64,000 bases of DNA from Rhodococcus sp. ABRD24 (GCF_004328705.1 NZ_CP035319.1:4092001-4156000), one strand, 5' to 3'. Counted from the stretch's first letter, positions 48,061 through 57,294 are shown. Translations and numbers: made by a program. Notes: a model not told the origin generated them from the letters alone.

Positions 48061-49260
48061 TCACAGCCTCCCCCGTAGGACGTGCACGTAGTTGGCGACG
48101 GCGAGGCCGCCCATGTTGTGCACCGCCGCGACATCGGCGACCGGTAGCTGCATGTCGCCGGCCGTCCCGGTCAGCTGCATGGCGCTGAGCACGAGCTGGG
48201 ACACCCCGGTCGCGCCGACCGGATGGCCCTTGGACTTCAAGCCGCCGGAGACGTTCACCGGAAGATCTCCCTCGCGGTCGAATTCGCCGGCGGCAAGGTG
48301 TTCTCCGCCCTTGCCCGGATCGGCCAGGCCCAGCGCCTCGTAGAGGACGAGTTCCGCGATGGTGAAGCAGTCGTGCAACTCGATGAACGACAGATCTGAC
48401 ACCGTCACGCCGGCCCGGTCGAGGGCGCTGCGCCAGGCGGCCTGCGACCCGCGCATGGCCAGGGGGTCACGGCGGCTCGCCGGATGGAAGTCATTGGCCT
48501 GTCCCATCCCCTCCAGCCGCACCCCTGCGGTGCGGGCGGACGCCGAGGCCCGGTCCGCGGTAGTGACGACCACTGCAGCGGCACCGTCGGACACCGGAGA
48601 GCAGTCCGTGCGGCGCAGCGGGTCGGCCACCATCGGGTTGTCGTCCCCGACGGTCCGGCAGAAGTCGTAGGAGAGGTCACGGCGCAGGTGTGCCCACGGG
48701 TTCGCCAGCCCGTTCGCGTGGTTCTTCGCCGCGATGCGGGCCATGGCGTCGCCGGGATCCCCGTACCGCTCGCCGTAGGCCCGCGCCACCTCGGCGAACA
48801 GACCCGCGAATCCGACTCGGGAGGGCCGCCCGGCGCTGTCGTAGTCGGCCCCCACGAGGGCCCGGCCGACCACCTCGGCGCCTGCGTCGGTCATCTTCTC
48901 CGCGCCGATGACGAGCACGGTGCGTGCCTGATCCGCGAGGACCGAGTGAACTCCGGTGCGGAAGGCCGCGGCGCCCGACGCGCACGCGTTCTCGACTCGG
49001 GTCGCCGGCTTCCCCCAGAGCCCGTCGTCGGCCTGCAACGCCAGCGACGATGGGAAGGCCAACGGCTGCATTCCCGCGTTGAAGGTCCCCAGCACGATCT
49101 CGTCGATGTCGGCGGCGGTGATCCCCGCACTCGCGATCGCTTCGTTCGCAGCAGTAGTCACCAGCTGTTCGAAGGTGTTGTCCTGCCGGCCGAACGGTGT
49201 GTGCGCCCATCCGGTCAGGACGATCTCCCGCTCCCGTGCCCCGGGCCGGCCGGCGGTCAC
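48061..49260 (-). CDS. SCP2-type thiolase (acetyl-CoA acetyltransferase family)
   Basis: 399 residues. The nucleophile Cys is in VENACASGAAAF (C93). Other motifs are IELHDCFTIAE, GGLKSKGHPVGATG (H346) and HNMGG near the C-terminus, where canonical thiolases have a Cys. The pattern fits the SCP-x/SCP2 thiolase group used for branched or steroid side-chain acyl-CoAs. The GTG overlaps the MFS stop by four bases. Last in an operon with an acyl-CoA ligase and a transporter, it probably cleaves the CoA ester formed by the ligase or a later intermediate. Confidence 0.82.
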   Translation of the reverse strand: MTAGRPGAREREIVLTGWAHTPFGRQDNTFEQLVTTAANEAIASAGITAADIDEIVLGTFNAGMQPLAFPSSLALQADDGLWGKPATRVENACASGAAAFRTGVHSVLADQARTVLVIGAEKMTDAGAEVVGRALVGADYDSAGRPSRVGFAGLFAEVARAYGERYGDPGDAMARIAAKNHANGLANPWAHLRRDLSYDFCRTVGDDNPMVADPLRRTDCSPVSDGAAAVVVTTADRASASARTAGVRLEGMGQANDFHPASRRDPLAMRGSQAAWRSALDRAGVTVSDLSFIELHDCFTIAELVLYEALGLADPGKGGEHLAAGEFDREGDLPVNVSGGLKSKGHPVGATGVSQLVLSAMQLTGTAGDMQLPVADVAAVHNMGGLAVANYVHVLRGRL

Positions 49261-50603
49261 GCCGTCACCTCCGAGGTCCGCTGCGGGTCGGCGGGCGCGG
49301 AACCGGCGGGTACTGAGGCGGCTGCCGCGCGACGGAAGTCGTTCGGGTGCAGCACCAGTAGTGCGGCGAGGGACACCAGACCGGTCCCGACGAAGAAGTA
49401 CCACGGGGAGGTGATGTCGCCGGTGGACGTGATGAGCCATGCGGCGACGAATGGGGCGCAGCCGCCGAAGATCGCGACAGGAACGTTGTAGGCGATCGAG
49501 ATCCCGGTGGAACGGATCCGGGTGGGGATCAGTTCGGTCATGAGTGCGTAGGTGGAGGACGCGTACAGACCGAACGCTACGGCCGTGGCGAGCAGGGGCG
49601 GCAGGAAGGACGCGGGCGTGGCACCGGGCGCGGCCTGGAAGAGCCAGAACATCGAACCGGTGGCCAGCAGCCCGGCCCCGAGCAGGAACGGCTTGCGTCC
49701 GTACCGGTCCGTGAACGCGCCACCGATCGGCATGACCGCAGCCGCCAGCGCGCAGGCCAGCAGGACGAACCAGAATCGTGTCGAGTTGTCGAAGCCGAGG
49801 GTATTGGTCATGAACGTCGAGGCGAACGTGAGCACCAGATAGAAGATCGACGAGTGCAGGACGATGATGCAGAAGACGAGGGTGAGTGCGCGCTTCCATC
49901 GCATCGACTCGCGCAGCGGGGCCTTCTCCTGTTCGCCCGCCGCGTGCAGGGCCATGAACTCGGGGCTGTCCTCGAGCTTGAGGCGGATGTAGGCGGCGAT
50001 CAGACCCAACGGCCCCGCCAAGAGGAAGGGGACGCGCCACCCCCAGGCCGCCATGCCGTCCTGGCCGAGGAGAGCGGTCAGGCCGTTCGCGACGATGCTG
50101 CCCAGCATCAGGCCGAGCACGGCGGTGACCATGAGCCAGCTGGTGGAGAAGGCGCGACGGCGGGGGCCGGCGTACTCCGCGACGAAGCTGGTCACGGTGC
50201 CGATCTCACCTCCGGCCGAGAACCCCTGGACGCACCGCAGCAGGATCAGCAACACCGGTGCGGCGATGCCGATCGTGGCGTAGGTCGGTAGGAGCCCGAT
50301 GAGGCAGGTGGATCCCGACATCAGCAGCATGACGATCAGAAGTGTCTGCTTGCGGCCGATCCGGTCGGCCATGGGCCCGAAGAAGATTCCCCCCAGCGGG
50401 CGGATGAAGAAGCTCAGCGCGAACACGGCGAAGCTGCTGAGCAGGCTGACCGCCGGGGACTGCGAGGCGAAGAACAGCTTTCCCAGGGTCACGGCCAGGA
50501 AGCCGTAGACGCCGTAGTCGAACCATTCGATCAGGTGACCGGAGATGGCGCCGATGAAGGCGCGTCGGCGGCGGATCGAGGAGACGGTGGTCGCAGTCGT
50601 CAT
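49257..50603 (-). CDS. MHS-family (metabolite:H+ symporter) MFS transporter
   Basis: 448 residues, 12 membrane segments. N-terminal RAFIGAISGHLIEWFDYGVY and FIRPLGGIFFGPMADRIGRK are diagnostic of the KgtP/ShiA/ProP-type symporter family. CVQGFSAGGEIG and TELIPTRIRSTGISIAYN also fit. Such proteins import organic acids, shikimate, aromatic acids or betaines. Overlap of four bases with both the ligase before and the thiolase after indicates a tightly coupled uptake-activation-cleavage operon. Confidence 0.88.
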   Translation of the reverse strand: MTTATTVSSIRRRRAFIGAISGHLIEWFDYGVYGFLAVTLGKLFFASQSPAVSLLSSFAVFALSFFIRPLGGIFFGPMADRIGRKQTLLIVMLLMSGSTCLIGLLPTYATIGIAAPVLLILLRCVQGFSAGGEIGTVTSFVAEYAGPRRRAFSTSWLMVTAVLGLMLGSIVANGLTALLGQDGMAAWGWRVPFLLAGPLGLIAAYIRLKLEDSPEFMALHAAGEQEKAPLRESMRWKRALTLVFCIIVLHSSIFYLVLTFASTFMTNTLGFDNSTRFWFVLLACALAAAVMPIGGAFTDRYGRKPFLLGAGLLATGSMFWLFQAAPGATPASFLPPLLATAVAFGLYASSTYALMTELIPTRIRSTGISIAYNVPVAIFGGCAPFVAAWLITSTGDITSPWYFFVGTGLVSLAALLVLHPNDFRRAAAASVPAGSAPADPQRTSEVTA

Positions 50604-52234
50604 CGGATGACAGCTCCTTCGGTGTCGGCCAGCTTGAAGCGGCGGATCTTGCCCACACTGGTACGTGGCAATTCGGCAATGACAGTCCACTCGTGAGGGC
50701 GAGCGGCTTTGGACAGGTTGCGGGTGGCCCAGTCTGCGAGATCGGCGGGGCGCGGGGGGTGCAACGGGTCGCGAGGCACCACGTACGCCACGGGAACGTG
50801 GTCGCGGATCTCGTCCGGGCGGGCCAGCACCGCGGCTTCGAGGACGCCCGGCGCCTGGGCGACGGTCGCCTCGACCTCGGTCAGGGAGACGTTCTCGCCG
50901 GCGACCTTGATGACGTCGTCGGCCCGGCCCACGAAACGCCAACCGCCGGATGTCTCGACGGCGAGGTCCCCGGTGAGCATCCACACCGTGCCGTTCTCGT
51001 CGGTGCGGAAGGTCCGCTCCGTGGTGGCCGGGTCGTCGAGATACTCCTGGAAGACCGTGTCGCCCCGGGTGCCGGCCACCGCGATCATTCCGGTCTCGCC
51101 GGGTGCCACAGGGTGGAGGGTTCCGGGCGAGACCAGTCGTGCGACACGGCCGTCGACCGGAGTACCGATCAGGTCGGACACCGGTGGTGTGCTGCGGTCG
51201 TAACTGACGACCGGCACGGTCTCGGTCATGCCGTAGAGCTGGCGCGGAAGGCACCCGGCCAGGCGGGCGAAGTCGGCGTGATGCTCGGCGCCGAGGCTCT
51301 GGGCAAACCACACGTGTCGGAGCCGCGCGGGCTGCTGGTCGGCCGGCGTGCGAGCCAGGATCATCCGCATGGGGGCCGCGAAGAGGCTTGCATGTGTGGC
51401 GCCCAGCGTGATGGCGTCGCCGACCCACCCGCTGGCGGAGAAGCTGGCGGTCAGGCCGACACCGGCGCCCACAGCAATGGCGGCCGCGAAGCAGTAGTAC
51501 TGCGCGTTGCCGTGAAAGAGTGGCAGGGTCACCAGCCAGCGGTCGCCGGCCCGTAGATCGGCCGCGGCCGCCATCGTTGTGGCCACTCTGAAGTAGTTGG
51601 CCTGGGTCAGCACCACGCCTTTGGGTTGGGATGTGGTGCCGGAGGTGAACATGACTGCGAGCCGATCGCCCGGGCCGGGTGTGGGCAGCGCGGTGGTCAG
51701 TGTCTCGTCTGCGACCAGACCGATGGCGGGGTCGACGACGTCGCGGGCGGTCTCGGTCAGCTCCACCACGGTCAGTCCGTGGCCGGCGGCGCCCTCCAGG
51801 TAGGCCGTGCGGCGGGCCGACGAGTGGAAGCCGAGCCGCGGGGACGTCCGGCCGATCTGCTGGTCCAGGTCACGGCCGGACGCGCTCGGATCCGCCGGGA
51901 CGATCCAGGCGCCGATTCGCGCGGCGGCGAGCCAGAGTGCGACGAATGCGGGACTGTTGCGCAGGCACAGGTGGATTCCGTCGCCTGACACGACGCCGCG
52001 GCGGCGCAACGCGGTCACGGTGCGTGAGACGACGGTGTCGAACTCCGCGTACGTCCAGCGGGTGATGGTGCCGTCCTCGTCCTTGAAGACGAGGAACGTC
52101 CCGGTTGCGTGATCACGTGCGGCCGCAGCCCACAGCGCACCGAAGGTGCCGGGCGGCCCTTCCAGAGGATGCCCCGTCGCGTTGGTCTGGCCTACTACGT
52201 GATGCTGCGAACTGGAGTCTGTGATGCACGTCAT
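50600..52234 (-). CDS. Acyl/aryl-CoA ligase of the ANL superfamily
   Basis: 544 residues. The AMP-binding P-loop is VMFTSGTTSQPKGVVLT; other motifs are LYGMTETVPVVSYD, WMLTGDLAVE, GRADDVIKVAGENVS and the C-terminal catalytic Lys in TSVGKIRRFKL. It activates a carboxylic acid to its CoA ester via an adenylate. The pattern is nearest to crotonobetaine/carnitine-type or medium-chain ligases, but substrate cannot be read off. First gene of the operon with the MHS transporter and thiolase; divergent from the pucR-like gene, its probable regulator. Confidence 0.86.
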   Translation of the reverse strand: MTCITDSSSQHHVVGQTNATGHPLEGPPGTFGALWAAAARDHATGTFLVFKDEDGTITRWTYAEFDTVVSRTVTALRRRGVVSGDGIHLCLRNSPAFVALWLAAARIGAWIVPADPSASGRDLDQQIGRTSPRLGFHSSARRTAYLEGAAGHGLTVVELTETARDVVDPAIGLVADETLTTALPTPGPGDRLAVMFTSGTTSQPKGVVLTQANYFRVATTMAAAADLRAGDRWLVTLPLFHGNAQYYCFAAAIAVGAGVGLTASFSASGWVGDAITLGATHASLFAAPMRMILARTPADQQPARLRHVWFAQSLGAEHHADFARLAGCLPRQLYGMTETVPVVSYDRSTPPVSDLIGTPVDGRVARLVSPGTLHPVAPGETGMIAVAGTRGDTVFQEYLDDPATTERTFRTDENGTVWMLTGDLAVETSGGWRFVGRADDVIKVAGENVSLTEVEATVAQAPGVLEAAVLARPDEIRDHVPVAYVVPRDPLHPPRPADLADWATRNLSKAARPHEWTVIAELPRTSVGKIRRFKLADTEGAVIR

Positions 52235-52271
52235 GTTTCCAATATCGGGCTTGTAACGGGTGTTTCGCTAG

Positions 52272-52283
52272 GGTCGGCCGACC
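52272..52283. promoter_or_regulatory. Palindrome in the ligase/pucR-like divergent promoter region
   Basis: GGTCGGCCGACC is a perfect 12-base palindrome 38 bases upstream of the ligase start and about 72 bases upstream of the regulator start. Its position suits an operator for the divergent pair. GC-rich palindromes occur by chance in this genome, so support is moderate. Confidence 0.4.
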
Positions 52284-52354
52284 GATGTCACGATAGTGTC
52301 GTTGTACAAAACTCCAACGGCGGGAATCGGGCGCGGTGATCGTCCGGAGAGGGG

Positions 52355-53542
52355 ATGCCGATGGTCGCGACACTCGCATCCGTCGCCGCGCTGCTCCGCG
52401 CGGAGGCGGAGCGGATCGCACGGAAGGCTGCCGACGACATCCACCGGGAACTGCCCGGCTATGCGAGCATCGGCCGGGACGATCTCGCCGGGTCGGCCTG
52501 GTTGAACGTGGCGCGTGGCATGTCGAGCCTGGAGGAGGGGGAGGCGCCGCGAGACGTCCCCGACGGTGAGGCGCGCCGGACCACCCGGCGGCGAATCCGC
52601 CAGGGCATGGCCATCGAGGACATCATCCGGGCATATCGGATCAGCCTCAACGCCATTCACGACCGATTCATCGAGGTTGCCCGGGAACGATCACTGCCGG
52701 CGGAGTCGACTCTGCGTGGCTCGACGCTGCTTTGGGAGGTCGGTGACTGGTTCGTCGCCGACGCGGTCAAGGAGTACCGTACGCACGCAGTCTCGGAGGT
52801 GGTCCGGCGCTCGGTGGAGGAGGTCGACGTACTGCGGACCCTCCTCTCCGGATCGTCTGTCGACCCGACCTTGCGGCCGCGGGTGCGTGCCCTGGGCATG
52901 GACCCGGATAGAGACCATCACGTCGTGCTGGGCCATCCGACGTCGGGTAGTCGCGAGCAGTGGGCAGCCGACCTCGCCAGATACGGGTCGACTCCCGGAG
53001 CCGCCGCCTTGGTTGCCGAGATCTCCGGCCGCACCGCTGCCCTGGTGACCCGGATACCGCGCGAGATCGCGGGCCGGGGCGTACTCGCCGTCGGGCCAGC
53101 CGCCCCGCTGCGCGACCTCGGTACGTCCGCTGTCGCCGCCGAGCACATCCTGGCGCTCGTGCCCGGTGAGATCCCCGGCCTGCACGACCCGAGCACGGTG
53201 TCGTGGCGCCTGGCGATTCCAGTCACACCGCTGGCCACTCGACTGCTCCGGCGGCGCTACGTCGAGCCGCTCATGGACGAGGGCGACTTCGGCGTGATCC
53301 TGCTCGACACCGTGCAGGCACATCTCGAGCACGACCGGGTCGTCCGTGCGACTGCGCGGGCCCTCGTCATTCACCAGAACACCCTGCGTCATCGGCTCGC
53401 GCGATTCGAGGAGCTGACCGGGTGCTCCCTCGAGTCGACCAACACGATCGTCGAGCTCAGTTGGGTCTTGGCCACCCGTCGGGACACGGGCACCCTCGAC
53501 GTGCGGCCGGGTATCACGGGCGAGGAGCGCCCGCTTCCGTAG
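52355..53542 (+). CDS. PucR/CdaR-type transcriptional regulator
   Basis: 395 residues. The N-terminal two thirds is a sensor region typical of rhodococcal PucR-like proteins (RRRIRQGMAIEDIIRAYRIS, VGDWFVADAVKEYRTH, VRRSVEEVDVLRTLL). The C-terminal HTH_30 domain has VQAHLEHDRVVRATARALVI, QNTLRHRLARFEELTG and TIVELSWVLATR. Such regulators usually activate a neighbouring catabolic operon on binding its substrate; the divergent ligase operon is the obvious target. The start may be the second ATG at 52361, which has better spacing from GGAGAGG. Confidence 0.85.
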   Translation: MPMVATLASVAALLRAEAERIARKAADDIHRELPGYASIGRDDLAGSAWLNVARGMSSLEEGEAPRDVPDGEARRTTRRRIRQGMAIEDIIRAYRISLNAIHDRFIEVARERSLPAESTLRGSTLLWEVGDWFVADAVKEYRTHAVSEVVRRSVEEVDVLRTLLSGSSVDPTLRPRVRALGMDPDRDHHVVLGHPTSGSREQWAADLARYGSTPGAAALVAEISGRTAALVTRIPREIAGRGVLAVGPAAPLRDLGTSAVAAEHILALVPGEIPGLHDPSTVSWRLAIPVTPLATRLLRRRYVEPLMDEGDFGVILLDTVQAHLEHDRVVRATARALVIHQNTLRHRLARFEELTGCSLESTNTIVELSWVLATRRDTGTLDVRPGITGEERPLP

Positions 53543-53585
53543 CCCGCGGCAAGATCGACCCCCCGCTCACCGGGTGGCGCGCGCA

Positions 53586-53614
53586 TCGACAAAATTGGTC
53601 ATATGACCTATTTT
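53586..53614 (+). promoter_or_regulatory. Leaderless promoter overlapped by a 24-bp operator palindrome
   Basis: TCGACA (53586-53591), a 17-base spacer and TATTTT (53609-53614) make a near-consensus promoter. Seven bases later is the ATG at 53622, where transcription would start. The spacer is filled by a 24-base palindrome (53591-53614; core GGTCATATGACC, one mismatch in the outer arms). A protein bound there would block RNA polymerase. The TetR-family regulator in the same operon is a natural candidate; a GntR protein is possible from the GGTC-GACC pattern. Confidence 0.65.
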
Positions 53615-53621
53615 GGTATTC

Positions 53622-54674
53622 ATGAACGACAAAATCGAGTACGACCCAGCCGGACCGGTCCTGATCGTCGGCGGGTACGGCACCGTGGGTGCCGCACTGG
53701 CAGACCTGGCCGGCCCCGAATGGCCGCTGTTGCTGACCGGGCGCAACCCGGACAAAGGTGCAGCGTTGGCGCAGCGCCACGGAGCATCGGTGCGGCGCTG
53801 GGATCTGTCCGACCCGGAACCGTTCGCGGCGAGCGTCCGGGCTGTGGTCGGCGCAGTCAACGACCCCGACGATCGGGTGCTCCGCGCGGCGGTGAGCGGT
53901 GGGGTGCCCTACGTCGACATCACACGGTGGACCAGTCGGCTCACGCGGGCAGTTACGGTCGCGACGCTTGCCGAACCGACTGCGCCGGTGCTTCTTTCGT
54001 CATCCTGGATGGGAGGCGTCACGAGCATCGTGACGGCTGCCCTCGTCGCCGAGCGAGGTGGTGACGCGAGGTCGGTCGACATCGCGATCCGATATGACAT
54101 GAAGGACTCGGCCGGCGTCGACTCCGTCGATTTCATCGACCGGCTCGGATACGACTACGAGGTGCGGCGCTCCGGCGCTCCGGAGATGGTTGCGCCGCTC
54201 TCCGACGCCCGATGGGTCGACATCGCCGGCTCCCGGACCAAGGTCGCAAGGCTCGACACCCCCGAGCAGTTCACGCTGCCGCTGACGCTGGGGGTGGGCA
54301 CCGCGACAACGCGGATCGGGTTCAGCTCCAACGCGGCCACGGCCACGCTCCTCGCGGCGAAGAAGCTGGGCCTGTTCCGGTGGGGTCGTGGCGAACGGTG
54401 GACGTCCGTGCGTCGATCCCTGCTCTATTCACCCGGTGACGGGGGCAGCGCGCAGGTCCGCATCGACATCGCCGGTGACGCACGCGCGATGTCCGCGACG
54501 ATCATCGATCCCCGCGGGCAGGCGCATCTCACCGCGCTCGGCGGATTCCTGGGGCTCCGACGGGTGCTCGCGTCCGACGCGGTCGCGGGCGTCACATTTC
54601 CCGAACTGCATCCTCGCCCCGACTCCGCGCTGCGCGAACTCGAGGAACACGGGGTGGAAGTATTGCGGTCATGA
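53622..54674 (+). CDS. Saccharopine dehydrogenase-like NAD(P)-binding protein
   Basis: 350 residues. The N-terminal Rossmann fold is VLIVGGYGTVGAALADLAG with a basic patch LTGRNPDKG that suits NADP. VNDPDDRVLRAAVSGGVPYVDITRW matches the saccharopine dehydrogenase NADP-binding family. Many members are not lysine enzymes but reductases of lipids or catabolic intermediates. No Shine-Dalgarno precedes the ATG, in keeping with a leaderless start. It overlaps the TetR gene by four bases. Confidence 0.78.
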   Translation: MNDKIEYDPAGPVLIVGGYGTVGAALADLAGPEWPLLLTGRNPDKGAALAQRHGASVRRWDLSDPEPFAASVRAVVGAVNDPDDRVLRAAVSGGVPYVDITRWTSRLTRAVTVATLAEPTAPVLLSSSWMGGVTSIVTAALVAERGGDARSVDIAIRYDMKDSAGVDSVDFIDRLGYDYEVRRSGAPEMVAPLSDARWVDIAGSRTKVARLDTPEQFTLPLTLGVGTATTRIGFSSNAATATLLAAKKLGLFRWGRGERWTSVRRSLLYSPGDGGSAQVRIDIAGDARAMSATIIDPRGQAHLTALGGFLGLRRVLASDAVAGVTFPELHPRPDSALRELEEHGVEVLRS

Positions 54675-55288
54675 CTTCGTCCAAGGGCGCGCAACGACAG
54701 GCCGAATTGCTCGACGCCGCCGAACGCGTGCTCACTACGCGGGGCAATGCGAACTCTGCGCTCCGGGACTTCGCGGCGGAAGCGGGGGTGCGAATCGGCC
54801 ACCTGCAGCACTACTTTCCCACTCGCGCCGACTTGATCCGGGCGGTGCTCGACCGCGCGTTGGCGCGTTCGCTGGCCCGCGTGTCGGAGGCGACGGGACT
54901 GGAAGCCGACGACACGTCGGAACGGAACGTGACCCGCGAGGACACCGAGCAGATGCTCGCGGTCCTCCTGTCCGAGCAGGACGACCCGGCCTGCCTTCGG
55001 CTGTTCCGGGAGATCTGGTCGATAGCCGGCGGTGACGATGAGACCGCGGCGGTAGTGCGCGTCTTCTACCGCACCTACGTCGGCCATGTCGCGGACCTGA
55101 TCGCGTGTGCCCGTCCGGACGTGCCCGAGGATCGGCGAACTGCCTTGGCGGAGACAGTCGTCAGTCTTCTCGAAGGTTCCTCCGTCGTCCGATCGGATAT
55201 CGGGGTGCGCCGGACGGCAGCGGGCGATCTGGAGATTGTTCGAGCCGCAGTGGCGTTGATCCACGGCGACGGAGGTCGCCCGGCCTGA
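54671..55288 (+). CDS. TetR-family transcriptional regulator
   Basis: 205 residues. The HTH is RQAELLDAAERVLTTRGNAN with RDFAAEAGVRIGHLQHYFPT and RADLIRAVLDRAL. The C-terminal helices have acidic stretches (RNVTREDTEQMLAVLLSEQD) and form the ligand/dimer domain. Co-translated with the reductase gene, it probably represses its own operon through the palindrome at 53591-53614. It converges on the second KstD-like gene. Confidence 0.85.
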   Translation: MTSSKGAQRQAELLDAAERVLTTRGNANSALRDFAAEAGVRIGHLQHYFPTRADLIRAVLDRALARSLARVSEATGLEADDTSERNVTREDTEQMLAVLLSEQDDPACLRLFREIWSIAGGDDETAAVVRVFYRTYVGHVADLIACARPDVPEDRRTALAETVVSLLEGSSVVRSDIGVRRTAAGDLEIVRAAVALIHGDGGRPA

Positions 55289-55314
55289 CCGCCGGGCGCC
55301 CTCCAGCGCTGGTG

Positions 55315-56784
55315 TCAGCCCTTCGCGGCGCTGATTCCCGCTCGACGGCCGAAGAAGCTGCCGTCACCGAGCGAGGTTCCGCTCGCGTAGCCCCACGCGC
55401 ACACGCCCGCCGTGCAGCGGCCGGCCGCGAACAGGCCGGGGATGGGATCGCCCGATACGTGTAGCACCTCCGACGCGGTATTGGTGCGAAGTCCGCCGAG
55501 CGTGAAACCCGCAGTGAAGTTGCGCAGATCGAGGGCGGCGACAGGCGAACCGATCGGCTTGACCCACTCGGACTTCTTGCCCAGGACCGGATCCTGACCG
55601 TTCGCGGCGTGCTTGTTGTAGACCTCGACGGTGGACTGCAGTGTGCCCTCCGGCAGGCCCATCTCGGACTCGAGCTCCTCGACGGTCTCGGCCACCCACT
55701 TGGGCTGGAACCGGAAGAAGGGCGTCGACGACGGGGTCGTGTTGGCCTCCTCGTAGGCCTCCTCGTCGATGATCAGGTAGGCCTGATTGTCGTTCTGCAG
55801 CAACGTGAGCTGGCCGATGCGGCCGGGGTAGGTATCCTCGTTGACGTAGCGCTGACCGCGGCCGTTGACGAGGATGCCGCGCACCATCATCTGCGGGTCG
55901 CCGAAGAATGCGACCTCGGTGGCGTCCATGTGCGCGAGGTCGGCGCCGAGGGCCTGCGCCATTCGGATCGACCGGCCGTCGTGCTCCTCGATCGCGGCAC
56001 CGGGACGCCCGATCAGGCGCGGCGCGAATGCCTCGACCATGTCTTTGTTGTACGCGAAACTGCCGGTTGCCAGGACTACGCCCTTACGTGCCCGCACAGT
56101 GACGTCCTTGCCGTACTGCTTGGCCTGGACGCCGACGACCCGTCCGGTCGCGTCGGTGATCAGCGTCTGGACGCGCATGTCGTACTGGGCCTGGACGCCG
56201 AGCTTCTCCGCGGTCTCGACCAAGGGCTTCATCAGCATGTAGCCGCCGCCCTTCTCGCCCACCTTCTTGTCTGCCATCTGCGGAATGTGCCCGCGCGGGG
56301 CCGGAGTGGCGATCGCATTGAACGGCGCCGAATTCTCGCCGCCGGAGTACATGAGGCCGTCGTCGAACGGCGTCTCCCAGCCGGGTTGGCCGTAGAAACT
56401 CTCCTTGAACGGGACCCCGCAGTCGACCAGCCAGTTGTAGTGGTCGACGCTGCCCTCGCAGTAGTCGGTGATCTTGGCTTCGTCGGCGCCGGGACCGAGA
56501 GCCGCCATCATGAATGTCTTCATGTTCGCGGGGGTGTCCTCGAACCCGAGGGCCTTCTGGAGAGGGGTTCCGCCACCCAGGTAGATGAATCCGCCCGCGA
56601 GGGACGCCGCACCGCCCCAGCCGCCGGCCCGTTCGAGTACCAGGACCTCGGCCCCGGCACGGGCAGCCTCGACCGCGGCGCTGACGCCGGCGATTCCGTA
56701 GCCGGCGATGACGACGTCGGCCTCGTAGTGCCAGGTGTCGATGCTCTCTGCGGACAGGGGACGAACAGTGGCGGCCTCGGCCAT
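55315..56784 (-). CDS. KstD-like FAD-dependent oxidoreductase
   Basis: 489 residues from MAEAATV. The dinucleotide fold is VVIAGYGIAGVSAAVEAARAG, followed by RAGGWGGAASLAGG. The FAD_binding_2 core resembles 3-ketosteroid dehydrogenases, but the C-terminal active-site region reads CAWGYASGTSLGDGSFFG rather than the TY-x-G-x-GATIG of true KstD. The substrate may therefore be a different ring ketone or 3-oxosteroid, or the enzyme may catalyse a delta4-type reaction. A KstR-type operator precedes it. It follows a CMD-family gene, echoing the first kstD locus. Confidence 0.78.
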   Translation of the reverse strand: MAEAATVRPLSAESIDTWHYEADVVIAGYGIAGVSAAVEAARAGAEVLVLERAGGWGGAASLAGGFIYLGGGTPLQKALGFEDTPANMKTFMMAALGPGADEAKITDYCEGSVDHYNWLVDCGVPFKESFYGQPGWETPFDDGLMYSGGENSAPFNAIATPAPRGHIPQMADKKVGEKGGGYMLMKPLVETAEKLGVQAQYDMRVQTLITDATGRVVGVQAKQYGKDVTVRARKGVVLATGSFAYNKDMVEAFAPRLIGRPGAAIEEHDGRSIRMAQALGADLAHMDATEVAFFGDPQMMVRGILVNGRGQRYVNEDTYPGRIGQLTLLQNDNQAYLIIDEEAYEEANTTPSSTPFFRFQPKWVAETVEELESEMGLPEGTLQSTVEVYNKHAANGQDPVLGKKSEWVKPIGSPVAALDLRNFTAGFTLGGLRTNTASEVLHVSGDPIPGLFAAGRCTAGVCAWGYASGTSLGDGSFFGRRAGISAAKG

Positions 56785-56814
56785 GGAGGTGGGTCCTTTC
56801 GACAGTCGAGCGGG

Positions 56815-56828
56815 TAGAACGTGTTCCA
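56815..56828. promoter_or_regulatory. KstR-type operator upstream of the second KstD-like gene
   Basis: TAGAACGTGTTCCA matches TnnAACnnGTTnnA at every fixed position. It lies 31 bases before the KstD-like start and immediately after the CMD stop, so the gene has its own regulated promoter rather than relying only on read-through. It shares the AACGTGTTC core with the operator at 4107-4120. Confidence 0.75.
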
Positions 56829-56829
56829 A

Positions 56830-57294
56830 TTACAGAGTATCGACGTTAGGTGATGCGGGTGTGCCCGAATCACAGGACTGGCTGTCCGGTTGCTTCTTCG
56901 CGGCCCGCGCCGCACGGCCACGGTCGGCCTTGACCGAGATCAACGCGTTGTTGAGCCCGGTGCCGAGGGGCCAGCCCACGTAGTGGCACAGGAAAATCGC
57001 GGCTTCCTCCAGCTGCTCCTCGGTGAGTTCCTCGTTACTCAGCGCGGCGTTGATCTGGATCTTCGCGACCTCGGTCTGCCCCTGTGCCGCGATCACGCCC
57101 AACAGCAGCAGGCGGCGATCACGCACGCTCAGTCCGGGACGGGTCCAGATATCGGCGAACAGATGGTCCGCGGTGACGGCGAAGAAGTCGCCGGGCACGT
57201 CCGCGGGCATCTCCCAGCCGTACACCTGGTTCATCATCTGCACGCCGCGCGCGCGTCGCTCCGACGCAGCGCTGTCATTGTTCTTGCGGGTCAT
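56830..57294 (-). CDS. Carboxymuconolactone decarboxylase family protein
   Basis: 154 residues. The CMD core is IWTRPGLSVRDRRLLLLGVI, followed by the helix EVAKIQINAALSNEELTEEQ and FLCHYVGWPLGTGLNNAL with a conserved Cys/His pair. The Ser/Pro-rich tail ends at the KstR operator. It overlaps the dehydrogenase gene upstream by 20 bases, so the two are co-translated. Reaction unknown; paired with a KstD-like gene as at 5.8 kb. Confidence 0.8.
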   Translation of the reverse strand: MTRKNNDSAASERRARGVQMMNQVYGWEMPADVPGDFFAVTADHLFADIWTRPGLSVRDRRLLLLGVIAAQGQTEVAKIQINAALSNEELTEEQLEEAAIFLCHYVGWPLGTGLNNALISVKADRGRAARAAKKQPDSQSCDSGTPASPNVDTL

